This document shows positions 34,599 to 43,447 of a stretch of 64,000 nt of DNA, piece by piece. Numbering within the stretch: position 1 is the stretch's first letter; every line of letters begins with the position of its first letter. Made by a program: the position numbers and the translations under genes. The notes beneath the pieces are model-generated. The model was given only the letters and a program-made list of their open reading frames with translations. It was not told where the DNA came from and did not search any database. The DNA is from JAAYCI01 sp964370045 (GTDB lineage Bacteria; Bacillota; Clostridia; Oscillospirales; Ruminococcaceae): assembly GCA_964370045.1 (NCBI GenBank), contig CAYJGZ010000004.1:72619-136618 (forward strand). The letters are read 5' to 3'.

Positions 34599-34627
34599 TT
34601 GACTGTGAGTGTGAAAAGTGCTACAAT
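34599..34627 (+). promoter_or_regulatory. Promoter of the DeoR gene
   Basis: TTGACT (34599-34604), 17 bases, TACAAT (34622-34627). Confidence 0.7.
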
Positions 34628-34709
34628 TCGGGGGAATGTATTTTGAGATAGGCATAGCAAAATTGCGGCAGGATGCGAAGCCTTGAAGGGGAAGGGTTGT
34701 GAGGAAAGA

Positions 34710-35471
34710 ATGAAGTACACACGGCTGGGCAGGATGGAAGCGTATGTGGCGAGCAGGGAGTTTGTGTCGCTGGATGAGCTGTGCGAGATGTTTGGAAAGT
34801 CCAAAAACACTATCCGCAGGGATGTGAGCGAGCTTGTCGCCTCGGGTGTGGCGGAGAAAGTATACGGCGGAGTGAAGGCGATTAAGCGGCCGCCAAATGC
34901 GCTTATCTCCTTTTCGGACAGAAGCATTGCGCACAGCGATGCGAAAAAAGAGATTGGCCGCCTTGCGGCACAGCACATAAACGAGGGGGATATTATTTTC
35001 ATAGACTCGGGCACAACGGTGATGAACATTCTGCCGCATCTTTCGGCATTTAATGGCCTTACAATATTGAGCAACAACCTATATGTCATCACCTATTGCA
35101 TGAATTACCCCGGTATAAATGCAATATCATTTGGTGGCCAGCTGTGTCTTGAGACAGCGTCCTTTTCGGCCAACTACTGCTCGCTTGAAAACCTGCGACA
35201 GTTCAACATAAGCAAGGCTTTTATGTCCGCAACGGGCGTCTCGCTGAACAAGGGTGCAACAAATACTACCTCCGCAGAGGCCACCATAAAAAGAGAGGTA
35301 GTGAACATAAGCGCCACAAATATTCTTTTGGCGGACACAAGCAAGTTTGGGAATTCGGCACTGCTGACGTATGCGGAGCTTTCCGCATTTCAGTATGTGA
35401 TAACCGACGAGCCGCCCTCGGCGGAGTATGCGCAGTATTTTAGGGAAAAGTCGGTTGTGTGCGAATGTTAG
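34710..35471 (+). CDS. DeoR-family transcriptional regulator
   Basis: 253 residues from ATG 34710 (GAGGAAAG site). N-terminal HTH FVSLDELCEMFGKSKNTIRRDVSELV, C-terminal sugar-phosphate sensor with IFIDSGTTVMNILPHL and LLADTSKFG. DeoR proteins usually answer to phosphorylated sugars. No sugar genes are adjacent; the next gene is a nitroreductase, so the target may be elsewhere. Confidence 0.92.
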   Translation: MKYTRLGRMEAYVASREFVSLDELCEMFGKSKNTIRRDVSELVASGVAEKVYGGVKAIKRPPNALISFSDRSIAHSDAKKEIGRLAAQHINEGDIIFIDSGTTVMNILPHLSAFNGLTILSNNLYVITYCMNYPGINAISFGGQLCLETASFSANYCSLENLRQFNISKAFMSATGVSLNKGATNTTSAEATIKREVVNISATNILLADTSKFGNSALLTYAELSAFQYVITDEPPSAEYAQYFREKSVVCEC

Positions 35472-35559
35472 GCAGTGCCTACACGAGTTGAAACTATTGA
35501 ATGCACTGCATAGGCAGGTGTGCGCAAAATAGAAAGACATGCAGGAGGAAAAGCATAAA

Positions 35560-36108
35560 ATGAACGCAGAACAGTGCATTAAAGAGCGCAGAAGCGTGAG
35601 AAAATTTTCGGATGAGCCGCTTACACAGGGGGTGCTGGGCGAAATAGCAGAGCTTGCACGCTATGCGCCCTCCTGGAAAAACACACAGGTGGCACGCTAT
35701 CATATAGTGCAGACGGCGGAGTTGAAAGAAAGAATTGCAAGCGAGTGTGTGTGCGGGTTTGAGTTCAACATCAAAACAATAAATAGGTGCAATGCGCTTG
35801 TGGTGTTGAGCGTAAAAAAAGGCATCAGCGGATGTGAACAACCTGAGGGTAGCACTGAAACACAGCAGGAGCCGTATTGGGAGATATTTGATGCGGGCAT
35901 TGCGGCGCAGACGTTTTGCCTTGCGGCGCACGCAAAGGGCGTGGGCAGTGTTATTTTGGGCATATTCGACGCAGATGCGATAACAAAAATGCTTGAGATA
36001 GATGAGAGCGAGCGTGTGGTGGCGCTTGTTGCGCTGGGCTATCCGCTAAGTGCGCCAAAGGCCGCACCGCCGAGAAAAGATGTGGCGGAGATAGTGAGCT
36101 ACCGGTAA
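35560..36108 (+). CDS. Nitroreductase-family flavoprotein (second copy)
   Basis: 182 residues from ATG 35560 after AGGAGG. IKERRSVRKFSDEPL, YAPSWKNTQVARYH and FDAGIAAQTFCLAAHAKGVG align along the whole length with the protein at 16348, so the two are paralogues. The substrate is unknown. It ends with a strong terminator. Confidence 0.92.
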   Translation: MNAEQCIKERRSVRKFSDEPLTQGVLGEIAELARYAPSWKNTQVARYHIVQTAELKERIASECVCGFEFNIKTINRCNALVVLSVKKGISGCEQPEGSTETQQEPYWEIFDAGIAAQTFCLAAHAKGVGSVILGIFDADAITKMLEIDESERVVALVALGYPLSAPKAAPPRKDVAEIVSYR

Positions 36109-36140
36109 AGATATTAGTTATTCCAAAATATATTGACTGC

Positions 36141-36188
36141 AAAAACAAAACTGACATCACTTTTTGAGAGGTGTCAGTTTTGTTTTTT
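36141..36188 (+). terminator. Terminator after the second nitroreductase
   Basis: AAAACAAAACTGACA pairs with TGTCAGTTTTGTTTT and continues into T6. Confidence 0.9.
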
Positions 36189-36267
36189 GGTGTGAGCAAA
36201 TGCGACAATTTGGTTTTTGTTATATCCTGCACTTGACGTATTCTAAAGTTCTTTTATGTGTCCACTT
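36189..36267 (-). repeat. Family A repeat remnant A13, hairpin mostly deleted
   Basis: Read on the minus strand it gives GTGGACACATAAAAGAACTT, TAGAATACGTCAAGTGC, then GGATATAACAAAAACC and a GTCGCATTTGCTCACACC end, matching the outer arms of family A without the left half of the central stem. Confidence 0.7.
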
Positions 36268-36274
36268 CCGTTTT

Positions 36275-36937
36275 TTAGTTGGATATATTCGGATATATGT
36301 GGTTTTTCTCGATTTCTCTCACCTGTAGGAGAACTGCGCTAAAATATTCCTCACTGAAGCTTGGTGCGACATATCCCGTGCCCGATTGTGCAATAGCCTG
36401 CTTTTGCACATCGCTCAGCTTGCACATGGGATAAAGCCCCAGCGCCAGCGACATTGCCAGCACCAAGAACTTATACACCTGTATTTCACTGCTGCATTTC
36501 GTTGCCCTTTGGATACACTGTGCAAGTGGGGCTTGGTACGCCATTATCTCTCTTTTGAAGTTGGCCAGCGCCTCTACACAGGAGTTTTTCTCTATCACTG
36601 TGTACAATATGCCGAACAAGTCCATAAACTGCGGTGCATTCTCAAAGCCGTTTGTTAGCACCCTTGCCACCTGCTCGGCAGAGGAATTTTCATCAATGCC
36701 GCCGCAAACCTCCTGCACTAATTTTTCCATGTAGTGCAAAATCAGCGACAGCATAACCTCCTCTTTTGTGCTGAAATACTTGTATATAGTGGGCCTTGTG
36801 AAGTTGGTCTTTTTGGATATTTCAAGAAAGTTCAGCCTTTCAAGACCATCTTTTTCGTATATTTCTATAGCACAGCGGACAATCTCGCTCACTCTGTTTT
36901 CTATTTGTTTGGCTGTCCTTGCTCTTTTGTAGTCCAT
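36275..36937 (-). CDS. TetR-family regulator
   Basis: 220 residues. N-terminal HTH ERLNFLEISKKTNFTRPTIYKYFSTKEEVM is characteristic; the C-terminal ligand domain is helical. It is divergent from a small gene and an aldo/keto reductase, and a TGTAAAT dyad overlaps their promoter, so it probably represses them. Confidence 0.9.
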   Translation of the reverse strand: MDYKRARTAKQIENRVSEIVRCAIEIYEKDGLERLNFLEISKKTNFTRPTIYKYFSTKEEVMLSLILHYMEKLVQEVCGGIDENSSAEQVARVLTNGFENAPQFMDLFGILYTVIEKNSCVEALANFKREIMAYQAPLAQCIQRATKCSSEIQVYKFLVLAMSLALGLYPMCKLSDVQKQAIAQSGTGYVAPSFSEEYFSAVLLQVREIEKNHIYPNISN

Positions 36938-36996
36938 GCTATCACCTCACACAGTAGCCAAGCTCATACATAGAGTATACCACACAGCTTACACTC

Positions 36997-37026
36997 TGTA
37001 AATAATTATTGACAATATAATTTACA
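36997..37026. promoter_or_regulatory. TetR operator candidate TGTAAAT-N16-ATTTACA
   Basis: Seven-base arms at 36997-37003 and 37020-37026 flank the -35 box, and a third TGTAAAT lies at 37052-37058. Confidence 0.5.
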
Positions 37027-37037
37027 TGGTGTATTCT
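37009..37037 (+). promoter_or_regulatory. Promoter of the 37074-38645 unit
   Basis: TTGACA (37009-37014), 17 bases, TATTCT (37032-37037). Confidence 0.7.
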
Positions 37038-37073
37038 ATTAACGTACAGCATGTAAATAAAGGAGTGTGTATT

Positions 37074-37421
37074 ATGCAAGTGGCAATTTTGGAGGAAATG
37101 ATTGGCAGAGCAGGTATTTATGGATTAGCGTTTGATAAAAAAACCGAAAAACTTATTTATTTAAGCCCTATGCTCGCCGAGTCTCACCCAAACGCAAAAA
37201 TCGGCGACAACTACAAAACGGCGATTGCCGAGCACACGCTTTTTGGTGACGCTGAAAAAAACACAAAAGCTTTGCTTTTCGACCCGTGTGAAGATGGGCT
37301 TTGGTTCAATTGTTTCACCGTAAACAAGGCTTTGGAGGATGGCACCGAGATTGTGCTTATGTACGCAGTCCCCTGTGCGATGCCAAAAGAATTTTTGCTT
37401 GTTAAGCGTGAGGAAATATAA
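37074..37421 (+). CDS. Small hypothetical protein
   Basis: 115 residues from ATG 37074, preceded by AAAGGAG. No signal peptide, membrane helix or motif that I recognise; it looks like a mixed alpha/beta domain (MIGRAGIYGLAFDKKTEKLIY, DGLWFNCFTVNKAL). It lies 9 bases before the aldo/keto reductase and shares its promoter, so it may assist or modulate that enzyme. Confidence 0.75.
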   Translation: MQVAILEEMIGRAGIYGLAFDKKTEKLIYLSPMLAESHPNAKIGDNYKTAIAEHTLFGDAEKNTKALLFDPCEDGLWFNCFTVNKALEDGTEIVLMYAVPCAMPKEFLLVKREEI

Positions 37422-37430
37422 GGAGGAGCT

Positions 37431-38645
37431 ATGCAATACAGAAAGCTTGTAAAGGACGGCCCGGACATATCCCTTTTGGGGTATGGGTGTATGCGCTTTC
37501 CCACGAAGGGCAGTAGCATCGATAAGGAGCTTGCGTTTTCGCAGATGAAGCTTGCGTATGATAGCGGCGTAAACTATTTCGACACGGCATACCCCTACCA
37601 CGGCGGCAAGAGCGAGGCTATACTTGGGGAGTTTGTGCGGCAGTATAACCTCCGAGACAAGGTTTACATCGCCGACAAGCTCCCCGCTTTTTTGACAAGC
37701 AGGGCAGAGCAGGTGGAAAAATATTTCGCCACCCAGCTAAAGCGGCTGAACACCGACTATATAGACTTTTACCTCATGCACATGCTTAGTAGCATCGAGG
37801 ACTGGGAAAAGCTAATCTCCTTTGGCATACTCGATTTTATCAAGGCGAAAAAGGCCGCAGGACAGATAAAGTACATCGGCTTTTCCTTTCACGGTAGGCC
37901 GGATGAGTTTATAAAAATATTGCAGGCCTACGAGTGGGACTTTTGCCAAATCCAGCTAAACTACCTGGATGAAAACAACCAAGCGGGCGTTGCCGGCCTG
38001 CAACGTGCGAAGGAGCTGGGCATAGGTGTTGTGGTGATGGAGCCTTTGCGCGGCGGCTCGCTGGCAAAGGATGCCCCCGACAAAGCACGGGATATTTTTG
38101 CAAGCTATGCACAAAAGCACAGCCCCGCTTACTGGGCGATGCGCTTTGCCATGAACTATTCGGGTGTTGCCACCGTGCTTAGCGGCATGAACGTCACCGA
38201 GCACGTAAAGGAAAATATCGAGGTGGCAAGCATCACAACGCCCGAGTGCATGAGCGAGGAGGAGCTACAGCTTATACACAGAGTAAAAGCCGTGTACGAC
38301 GAGCTGATGAAAGTGCCCTGCACAGGGTGCAACTACTGTATGCCCTGCCCCTTTGGGGTGGACATCCCCGGCACCTTCAGCGACTACAACAGCATCTACT
38401 TTTTTGGCGGCAAGACAGGATTTGTGAAGTTTCAATACGCAGGAAAGTGTGTGGGTATGCTGGGCGGCGCAAAGTCGGGCGCAAACCTATGTACAGGCTG
38501 TGGCAAGTGTGAAAAGCACTGTCCGCAAAGCATCGACATTCCCACAAAACTAAGCGAAGCGCACAAAAAGCTGGACAGCAAGGTTATGCGCTTTGGCCTT
38601 GGGCTTATGACAGGCTTTTCGGGCGGCAAGAAAAAGAAAAGATAG
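37431..38645 (+). CDS. Aldo/keto reductase with C-terminal ferredoxin domain
   Basis: 404 residues. An AKR barrel (1-280) with GYGCMRFP, NYFDTAYPYHGGKSE (catalytic Asp and Tyr) and IKYIGFSFHG, then a four-cysteine motif CTGCNYCMPCP and a second, CTGCGKCEKHCP, that fit two [4Fe-4S] clusters. Such fused enzymes are common in anaerobes; the substrates are mostly unknown. The clusters suggest that it can take electrons from ferredoxin rather than NADPH alone. TetR-controlled by position. Confidence 0.9.
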   Translation: MQYRKLVKDGPDISLLGYGCMRFPTKGSSIDKELAFSQMKLAYDSGVNYFDTAYPYHGGKSEAILGEFVRQYNLRDKVYIADKLPAFLTSRAEQVEKYFATQLKRLNTDYIDFYLMHMLSSIEDWEKLISFGILDFIKAKKAAGQIKYIGFSFHGRPDEFIKILQAYEWDFCQIQLNYLDENNQAGVAGLQRAKELGIGVVVMEPLRGGSLAKDAPDKARDIFASYAQKHSPAYWAMRFAMNYSGVATVLSGMNVTEHVKENIEVASITTPECMSEEELQLIHRVKAVYDELMKVPCTGCNYCMPCPFGVDIPGTFSDYNSIYFFGGKTGFVKFQYAGKCVGMLGGAKSGANLCTGCGKCEKHCPQSIDIPTKLSEAHKKLDSKVMRFGLGLMTGFSGGKKKKR

Positions 38646-38658
38646 ATAGCTTATAGCT

Positions 38659-38701
38659 AAAGAATGTGCGAAAGGGAACCCCCTTCGCACATTCTTTTTT
38701 T
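38659..38701 (+). terminator. Terminator after the aldo/keto reductase
   Basis: AAAGAATGTGCGAAAGGG pairs with CCCTTCGCACATTCTTT, then more T. Confidence 0.9.
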
Positions 38702-38749
38702 CGTGGCAAATCACAATAAAAGTTGTGCAATTTTTTTTCTCTTTACTAC

Positions 38750-38778
38750 TTGACATTCGCAGTCCACAAGAGTACTAT
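38750..38778 (+). promoter_or_regulatory. Promoter of the GntR sugar operon
   Basis: TTGACA (38750-38755), 17 bases, TACTAT (38773-38778); a TATAAG at 38776 is an alternative -10. Confidence 0.6.
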
Positions 38779-38786
38779 AAGTGTGA

Positions 38787-38795
38787 TGTCAGACA
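38787..38795. promoter_or_regulatory. GntR operator candidate TGTCAGACA
   Basis: A TGTC-A-GACA dyad at the transcription start resembles FadR-subfamily sites (TGGTC-N-GACCA). Confidence 0.45.
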
Positions 38796-38873
38796 ACAGA
38801 CGTATGATGTGCTTCATCTCTTCTTGCTTTCGGTGGCGCACACCTACACTCTCCCCTTTAGAAAGGAGCGAAC

Positions 38874-39617
38874 ATGACACAGAATATATTGCTTGAGCAA
38901 CCTTTGGACTTTTTGGTGGATGCACCCAGCGGCAAGGTTGCGGACAGGCTTGCCGAAAAGATACGCTATATGATTGTGGCGGGCAAGCTGCCTGCAGGGT
39001 ATGTGTTCCCCAATGAAAACGAGTTTTGCTCCTATCTAAACGTAGGGCGCAGTAGCCTTCGGGAGGCGTACCATCTTTTGGAGAACAACGGCTTTATCAC
39101 CCGCACAAAGCGGGGAACATTTGTAAACAACGACGAAGAGATAGCCACCAAGATGCCCTTTAACGTAGCGGTGGAGATGAGCGACTTTGAGGACCTTTTG
39201 GAGTTTCGCCTTATGATAGAGGCGCAGATAGCCGGCTTTGCGGCAAAGCGTGCGAGCGCAGAGGATTTGGCAGAGCTTGAGCAGTCTGTGACTGCGATGG
39301 AGCAGGGGCTGAGCGACATAACAAAGCTGACCTACGCAGATACTATGTTCCACCTTGGCATGGCAAAGGCCTCGCACAATCGCCTTTTGGAGCATGTGAT
39401 GCGCACCGCCATAGAGCCGTTTTCGGCCAGCATCTACCATATATTTAACAGCGCAGATGAGGAGATACAGCAGCGTGCGCTCGCTTCGCACAAAAACATC
39501 CTGCAGGCCGTAAAGGAGCAGGATGAAAAGGAGGCAAAGCGCAGAATGCGCCGCCACATAGAGGACGTGCAGTACAGCAGCGACAGCTACAAGCAACAGA
39601 TAAAGTCAAAAAGATAA
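38874..39617 (+). CDS. GntR/FCD-family regulator of the sugar operon
   Basis: 247 residues. N-terminal winged helix KIRYMIVAGKLPAGYVFPNENEFCSYLNVGRSSLREAY; C-terminal FCD domain (FEDLLEFRLMIEAQIAGFAA, DTMFHLGMAKASHNRLLEH) with the usual Asp/His metal ligands. FCD regulators sense sugar acids or small carboxylates, which supports a sugar-acid substrate for the enzymes that follow. A family A repeat lies between it and the first enzyme gene. Confidence 0.92.
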   Translation: MTQNILLEQPLDFLVDAPSGKVADRLAEKIRYMIVAGKLPAGYVFPNENEFCSYLNVGRSSLREAYHLLENNGFITRTKRGTFVNNDEEIATKMPFNVAVEMSDFEDLLEFRLMIEAQIAGFAAKRASAEDLAELEQSVTAMEQGLSDITKLTYADTMFHLGMAKASHNRLLEHVMRTAIEPFSASIYHIFNSADEEIQQRALASHKNILQAVKEQDEKEAKRRMRRHIEDVQYSSDSYKQQIKSKR

Positions 39618-39628
39618 ATTAAACAGTA

Positions 39629-39747
39629 GTGTCCAAACGCAGTGATTTAGTTTTTTGGTATATCCGCCCCCCGCCTACGGCGGGGAGGATATACCGCCTT
39701 CTTCTCTCGTTTAACGTATTCTAAATCACCTCTATTTGTCCACTCCC
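39629..39747 (-). repeat. Family A palindromic repeat, copy A3
   Basis: Inverted relative to A1. Both outer arms are present (GTGTCCAAACGCAGTGATTT and AATCACCTCTATTTGTCCAC), with the central stem GGTATATCC...GGATATACC. It lies inside the sugar operon. Confidence 0.85.
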
Positions 39748-39800
39748 AATTAAACATATAAAACAAACAATACGCACACAAAGAGAAAGGATGCAAAAAA

Positions 39801-40856
39801 ATGAGTAGTAGCAAAGGTTATTTTCAGCGAGTACACGAGCAGACAGCCACAAAGTTTTGGATAAACAATCCCAGCCGTGCGCAGGCGGACCTTTCCATTT
39901 CACACGGTGCACAGAGCGCCACCATGAACCCTGCTTACATGGGCAAGATGCTTTCGGACCCGGTGGAAGGCCCCTTCATGATGGAGATTATAAAGCGCCT
40001 TGTAAAGCAGGAGAGTGACGACACCCGTGTGCTGGAGCTTTTGCAGACCGAGCTTGTGATGGAAGTGGCCAAAAAGTTCCTGCCCATTTACGAGGCAACA
40101 GGCGGCCAGCAGGGCTATGTCAGCATCCAGGGCGACCCGTTCAACGAGCACTTTGATGCTATCTACGAATACGGCAAGTACAACGCCTCCAAAATGCCCA
40201 ACATCACTCCCAAAATTCCCGCCATTCCCGACGGCATAAAGGCACTTGAGGCGCTTGCGGCGGAGGGCATTCCGCTGAACGCCACCGAGATTTTCGCAAT
40301 GGACCAGTTTGTGGACGTGGGCGAGGCTTACCTGCGTGCAAACAAGGGCAAAAAGCACCGTAGCGTGATGTTTTACTCCCACATCGCAGGCATATTTGAC
40401 GAGTATATCCAAAACTATGTGGCGGACAATAACGTTGACATCCCATGTGACATCACATGGCAGGCAGGCATTGCGGTGGCACGCAAGATGTATGCGCTTT
40501 GCAATGAGCGTGGCTATGGCATCCGCATGATAAGCGGCGGCGCACGTGGGCTGAACCACTTCACCGAGATGGTGGGCGCAGAGGCGAACATCACCATCAA
40601 CTGGGTGGGCACTGCGGACAAGCTTATCGAGCTTGACGGCCCTGTGGTACAGCGTTTCTTCCAGCCCACACCCGAGAGCGTGAATGACGAGCTATGCCGC
40701 AAGCTGCCCGACTACCGTGCCGCATACATGAGCGGCGGCATCGCCCCCGAAAACTACGAGGAGTACGGCCCGGTACAGCTGTTCTTCTCCGGCTTCAGAA
40801 AGAACTGGAAGCTTGCGCTTGAGGCGGTGGCAAAGTGCCGTAGCGAGCAGGCGTAA
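39801..40856 (+). CDS. Transaldolase-family enzyme
   Basis: 351 residues. N-terminus KFWINNPSRAQADLSISHGAQSATMNP follows the transaldolase pattern (W-x-N-P ... T-x-N-P), and Lys138 in NITPKIPAIPDGIKAL is the expected Schiff-base lysine; late DITWQAGIAVARKM and NHFTEMVGAE... support the barrel. It should cleave or transfer a three-carbon keto unit. It is longer than fructose-6-phosphate aldolases. No sugar kinase accompanies it, so its substrate may be unphosphorylated or carry a different anionic group (for example sulfonate or carboxylate). Confidence 0.85.
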   Translation: MSSSKGYFQRVHEQTATKFWINNPSRAQADLSISHGAQSATMNPAYMGKMLSDPVEGPFMMEIIKRLVKQESDDTRVLELLQTELVMEVAKKFLPIYEATGGQQGYVSIQGDPFNEHFDAIYEYGKYNASKMPNITPKIPAIPDGIKALEALAAEGIPLNATEIFAMDQFVDVGEAYLRANKGKKHRSVMFYSHIAGIFDEYIQNYVADNNVDIPCDITWQAGIAVARKMYALCNERGYGIRMISGGARGLNHFTEMVGAEANITINWVGTADKLIELDGPVVQRFFQPTPESVNDELCRKLPDYRAAYMSGGIAPENYEEYGPVQLFFSGFRKNWKLALEAVAKCRSEQA

Positions 40857-40980
40857 CGTCGGATTTTACAGCTGACACCATTTTAATATTTGCCTTCTCT
40901 CCGCCTGCCCAAACGGCGGAGAAAGGCTGCCCGATTTTTGTTTGCAACCATCTTTAACAGCAATAAAAAGGAGTGTAAGA

Positions 40981-41814
40981 ATGAAACTTCAGGGTAAGGT
41001 AGCCGTTGTTACCGGCGGCACAAAGGGCATTGGATACGGCATAGCGGAAGAGTACCTCAAAGAGGGCGCAAAGGTTGTCATCACAGGGCGCAACACAGAG
41101 GACGGCAAGGCCGCCGAGGCGGAGCTGAAAAAAGACTTTAAGGACGTTCTTTACGTGAAAGAGGACGTGTCCGATTTGGGCGACTTGCAAAACACCGTGG
41201 ACGAGGCGGTGCGTGCGTTTGGCCGCCTTGATATATACATGGCAAACGCCGGCATAAACGACTCAAAGAAAACCCACTTTAAGGACATCACCCCCGAGCA
41301 GTATGACCAAATCATGGGCATAAACCTGCGTGGAATGTTCTTTGGCGACCAATATGCCGCACGCCAGATGATAAAGCAGGGCGAGGGCGGACACATTGTG
41401 AACATGGCCAGCGTCAACAGCCACCTTGGCCTGGACGCACAGGTGGTGTACACCACCAGCAAGGGCGGCATCGTACAGCTGACAAAGGTGCAGGCCATTG
41501 CGCTCACAAGCTACGGCATCAAGGTAAACGCCATGGCTCCGGGCCCCATTGAGACGGACCTCATGCGCCGTGTGGGCACGGATAACCAGCTGATGGACAC
41601 CATCATCTCCCGCACACCCATCGGCCGCATCGGCACACCCAACGAGTGTGGACGGCTTGCGGTGTTCCTCTCCTGCTCCGACTCCGATTTCATCTTCGGC
41701 GAGACCATTTACATAGACGGCGGGCGCAGCTTCCAGGCATTCCCCACACCCGGCTACAAGACGATAACAGACGAGGACTACGAGTTCCTACAAAAAGCAA
41801 AGGGGGCAAAATAA
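40981..41814 (+). CDS. Short-chain dehydrogenase/reductase
   Basis: 277 residues from ATG 40981 (AAAAGGAG). Rossmann motif VTGGTKGIGYG, NAG at about 90, catalytic MASVNSH and YTTSKGG, plus C-terminal GETIYIDGGRSFQ. It probably oxidises a sugar or reduces an aldehyde with NAD(P). It is followed after one base by the isomerase gene. Confidence 0.93.
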   Translation: MKLQGKVAVVTGGTKGIGYGIAEEYLKEGAKVVITGRNTEDGKAAEAELKKDFKDVLYVKEDVSDLGDLQNTVDEAVRAFGRLDIYMANAGINDSKKTHFKDITPEQYDQIMGINLRGMFFGDQYAARQMIKQGEGGHIVNMASVNSHLGLDAQVVYTTSKGGIVQLTKVQAIALTSYGIKVNAMAPGPIETDLMRRVGTDNQLMDTIISRTPIGRIGTPNECGRLAVFLSCSDSDFIFGETIYIDGGRSFQAFPTPGYKTITDEDYEFLQKAKGAK

Positions 41815-41815
41815 C

Positions 41816-43252
41816 ATGCCTGAAATAAAAAAGCCGATTATCGGTATGATTACGCTGGGTGACCCACGTGAGCACGAGTGGAACAATATGTTCAAAAAGC
41901 TGGCTGGTGAAAACCACCTGAAAATGCTGAAGCTCCTTGAAAACATTCCCGTGGAAGTAAAGTACTGCGACGAGCTTCCCCGCAACATTCCTGCCATAAA
42001 GGAGCAGGCAAACCAGCTGAAGGCTCAGGGCGCAGAGATGTTCCTTTTGCACGTTGCCAGCTGGATATGGCCGAACTTTGCCACCACCGTAGTGCAGGCG
42101 ATGGACCTGCCCACCGTGCTGTGGGCAAACCGTGACCCCGGTAGCCACTCCACCGTGGGGCTCTTGGGCGCAGGCGGTGCGCTTAACCAAATCGGCTATC
42201 CGCACACCCGTGTGCAGTGCCCCTACGAGGGCGAGGAGACGATGGCCAAGCTGAACAACATCCTGCTACCCAAAGCACGTGCGGCGGCGGCTGTCAGCCG
42301 ACTGCGTGGCAGTGTGTTCGGGCTGTTCGGCGGGCGTAGCCTTGGCATCGAGACGGGTACTTTCGACCCCATGCAGTGGAAAAAGTGTTTTGGTATAGAC
42401 AGCGACCACGTTGACCAGCTGGAGATTGTGCGTCGCGCGCACATTATGGAAGACGCTCGCATAGACAAAATGCAAAAGTGGCTTGCGGATAATTCAAAGT
42501 CGCTTACCTACGGCGAAAAGTTCACCGAGGAGCGCTTCCGCTTCCAGATAGCGTGCTACCTCGCCACAAAGGATATCATAGAGGAAAGCGGCATAGACTT
42601 TGCCGCCATCAAGTGTATGCCCGACATGACACGCTACCACACACCCCAGTGTATTACAGCGGCATTCCTCAACGACCGCTTTGATGCGGAGGGCGAAAAG
42701 GAAGCTACGGTTATGGCGTGTGAGTCGGATGCGGATGCGGCGCTTACCATGCAGATGATGAAGCTGGTAACGGGCGGAATGCCCACCATGTTTGCGGACG
42801 TGAGCCACCTTGACCCCGCCTCTTCCATCATCTACCTGCCCAACTGCGGCGCATACACTGCATGGTTTGCCGGGCGTAGCAACGACCCCTACGAGAACCT
42901 TGCGAAAATCGACCTGCGTGAGGCAAACCGTCCGGCAGGCGGCTCCATCACATTGTTTACCACAGCGCCCGGCCCTGTGACACTCGCACGCCTCACTCGT
43001 ATGGCAGGCGAATACAGAATGTACATTATCAAGGGCGAGATGGTAACACCCGAGCCGGAGCGTGCGGAAGAATTTGCCAAGAGCCGTGGCAAGCATCAGC
43101 TGCCCACCGCCTACATAAAGGCGAACATCGACTACGAAAAGCTGGTAAACGAGTTTGACTCAAATCACATCGCAGGTGTTGGCGTGGACTGTGTGGATTC
43201 GCTTGTTGCCGCATGTGAAATCTTGGGTATTCCCGTGACAGTGGACGGGTAG
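41816..43252 (+). CDS. L-fucose/L-arabinose isomerase-family protein
   Basis: 478 residues. The segments IIGMITLGDPREHEWN, RGSVFGLFGGRSLGIETG and IKCMPDMTRYHTPQCITAAFLND match the sugar isomerase fold that uses a divalent metal to interconvert aldoses and ketoses; acidic and His residues (E in IKCMPD..., H in YHTPQC, HLDPASS) are plausible ligands. Substrate not predictable. Together with the transaldolase it would give isomerise-then-cleave chemistry. Confidence 0.85.
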   Translation: MPEIKKPIIGMITLGDPREHEWNNMFKKLAGENHLKMLKLLENIPVEVKYCDELPRNIPAIKEQANQLKAQGAEMFLLHVASWIWPNFATTVVQAMDLPTVLWANRDPGSHSTVGLLGAGGALNQIGYPHTRVQCPYEGEETMAKLNNILLPKARAAAAVSRLRGSVFGLFGGRSLGIETGTFDPMQWKKCFGIDSDHVDQLEIVRRAHIMEDARIDKMQKWLADNSKSLTYGEKFTEERFRFQIACYLATKDIIEESGIDFAAIKCMPDMTRYHTPQCITAAFLNDRFDAEGEKEATVMACESDADAALTMQMMKLVTGGMPTMFADVSHLDPASSIIYLPNCGAYTAWFAGRSNDPYENLAKIDLREANRPAGGSITLFTTAPGPVTLARLTRMAGEYRMYIIKGEMVTPEPERAEEFAKSRGKHQLPTAYIKANIDYEKLVNEFDSNHIAGVGVDCVDSLVAACEILGIPVTVDG

Positions 43253-43301
43253 TAGAACAGTAAAATAGCCTTGCTTTAGAGGCGGAATGCCACACAACAA
43301 G

Positions 43302-43378
43302 TACAAAAAAGCTGATATATCCACCGCCGAAGGCGGTGGATATATCAAAAAACACATCAACACTTTTACCGACACCCG
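43302..43378 (+). repeat. Family A repeat, divergent copy A4
   Basis: A perfect 15-bp stem GATATATCCACCGCC over GAA (43314-43346), flanked by shortened arms. Compared with A1-A3 both sides of the stem have changed together. Confidence 0.7.
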
Positions 43379-43447
43379 ATAAAGGGGATTGCTTAATTTT
43401 TCGTCATAGCAACGTTCAAAACTGTAGACGGCCAAAAGGGGTGTAGT

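Noticed and set aside
43302..43378. Family A hairpins as ordinary terminators
   Set aside because: On the plus strand the stem is followed by A-rich, not T-rich, sequence, and copies also occur inside operons.
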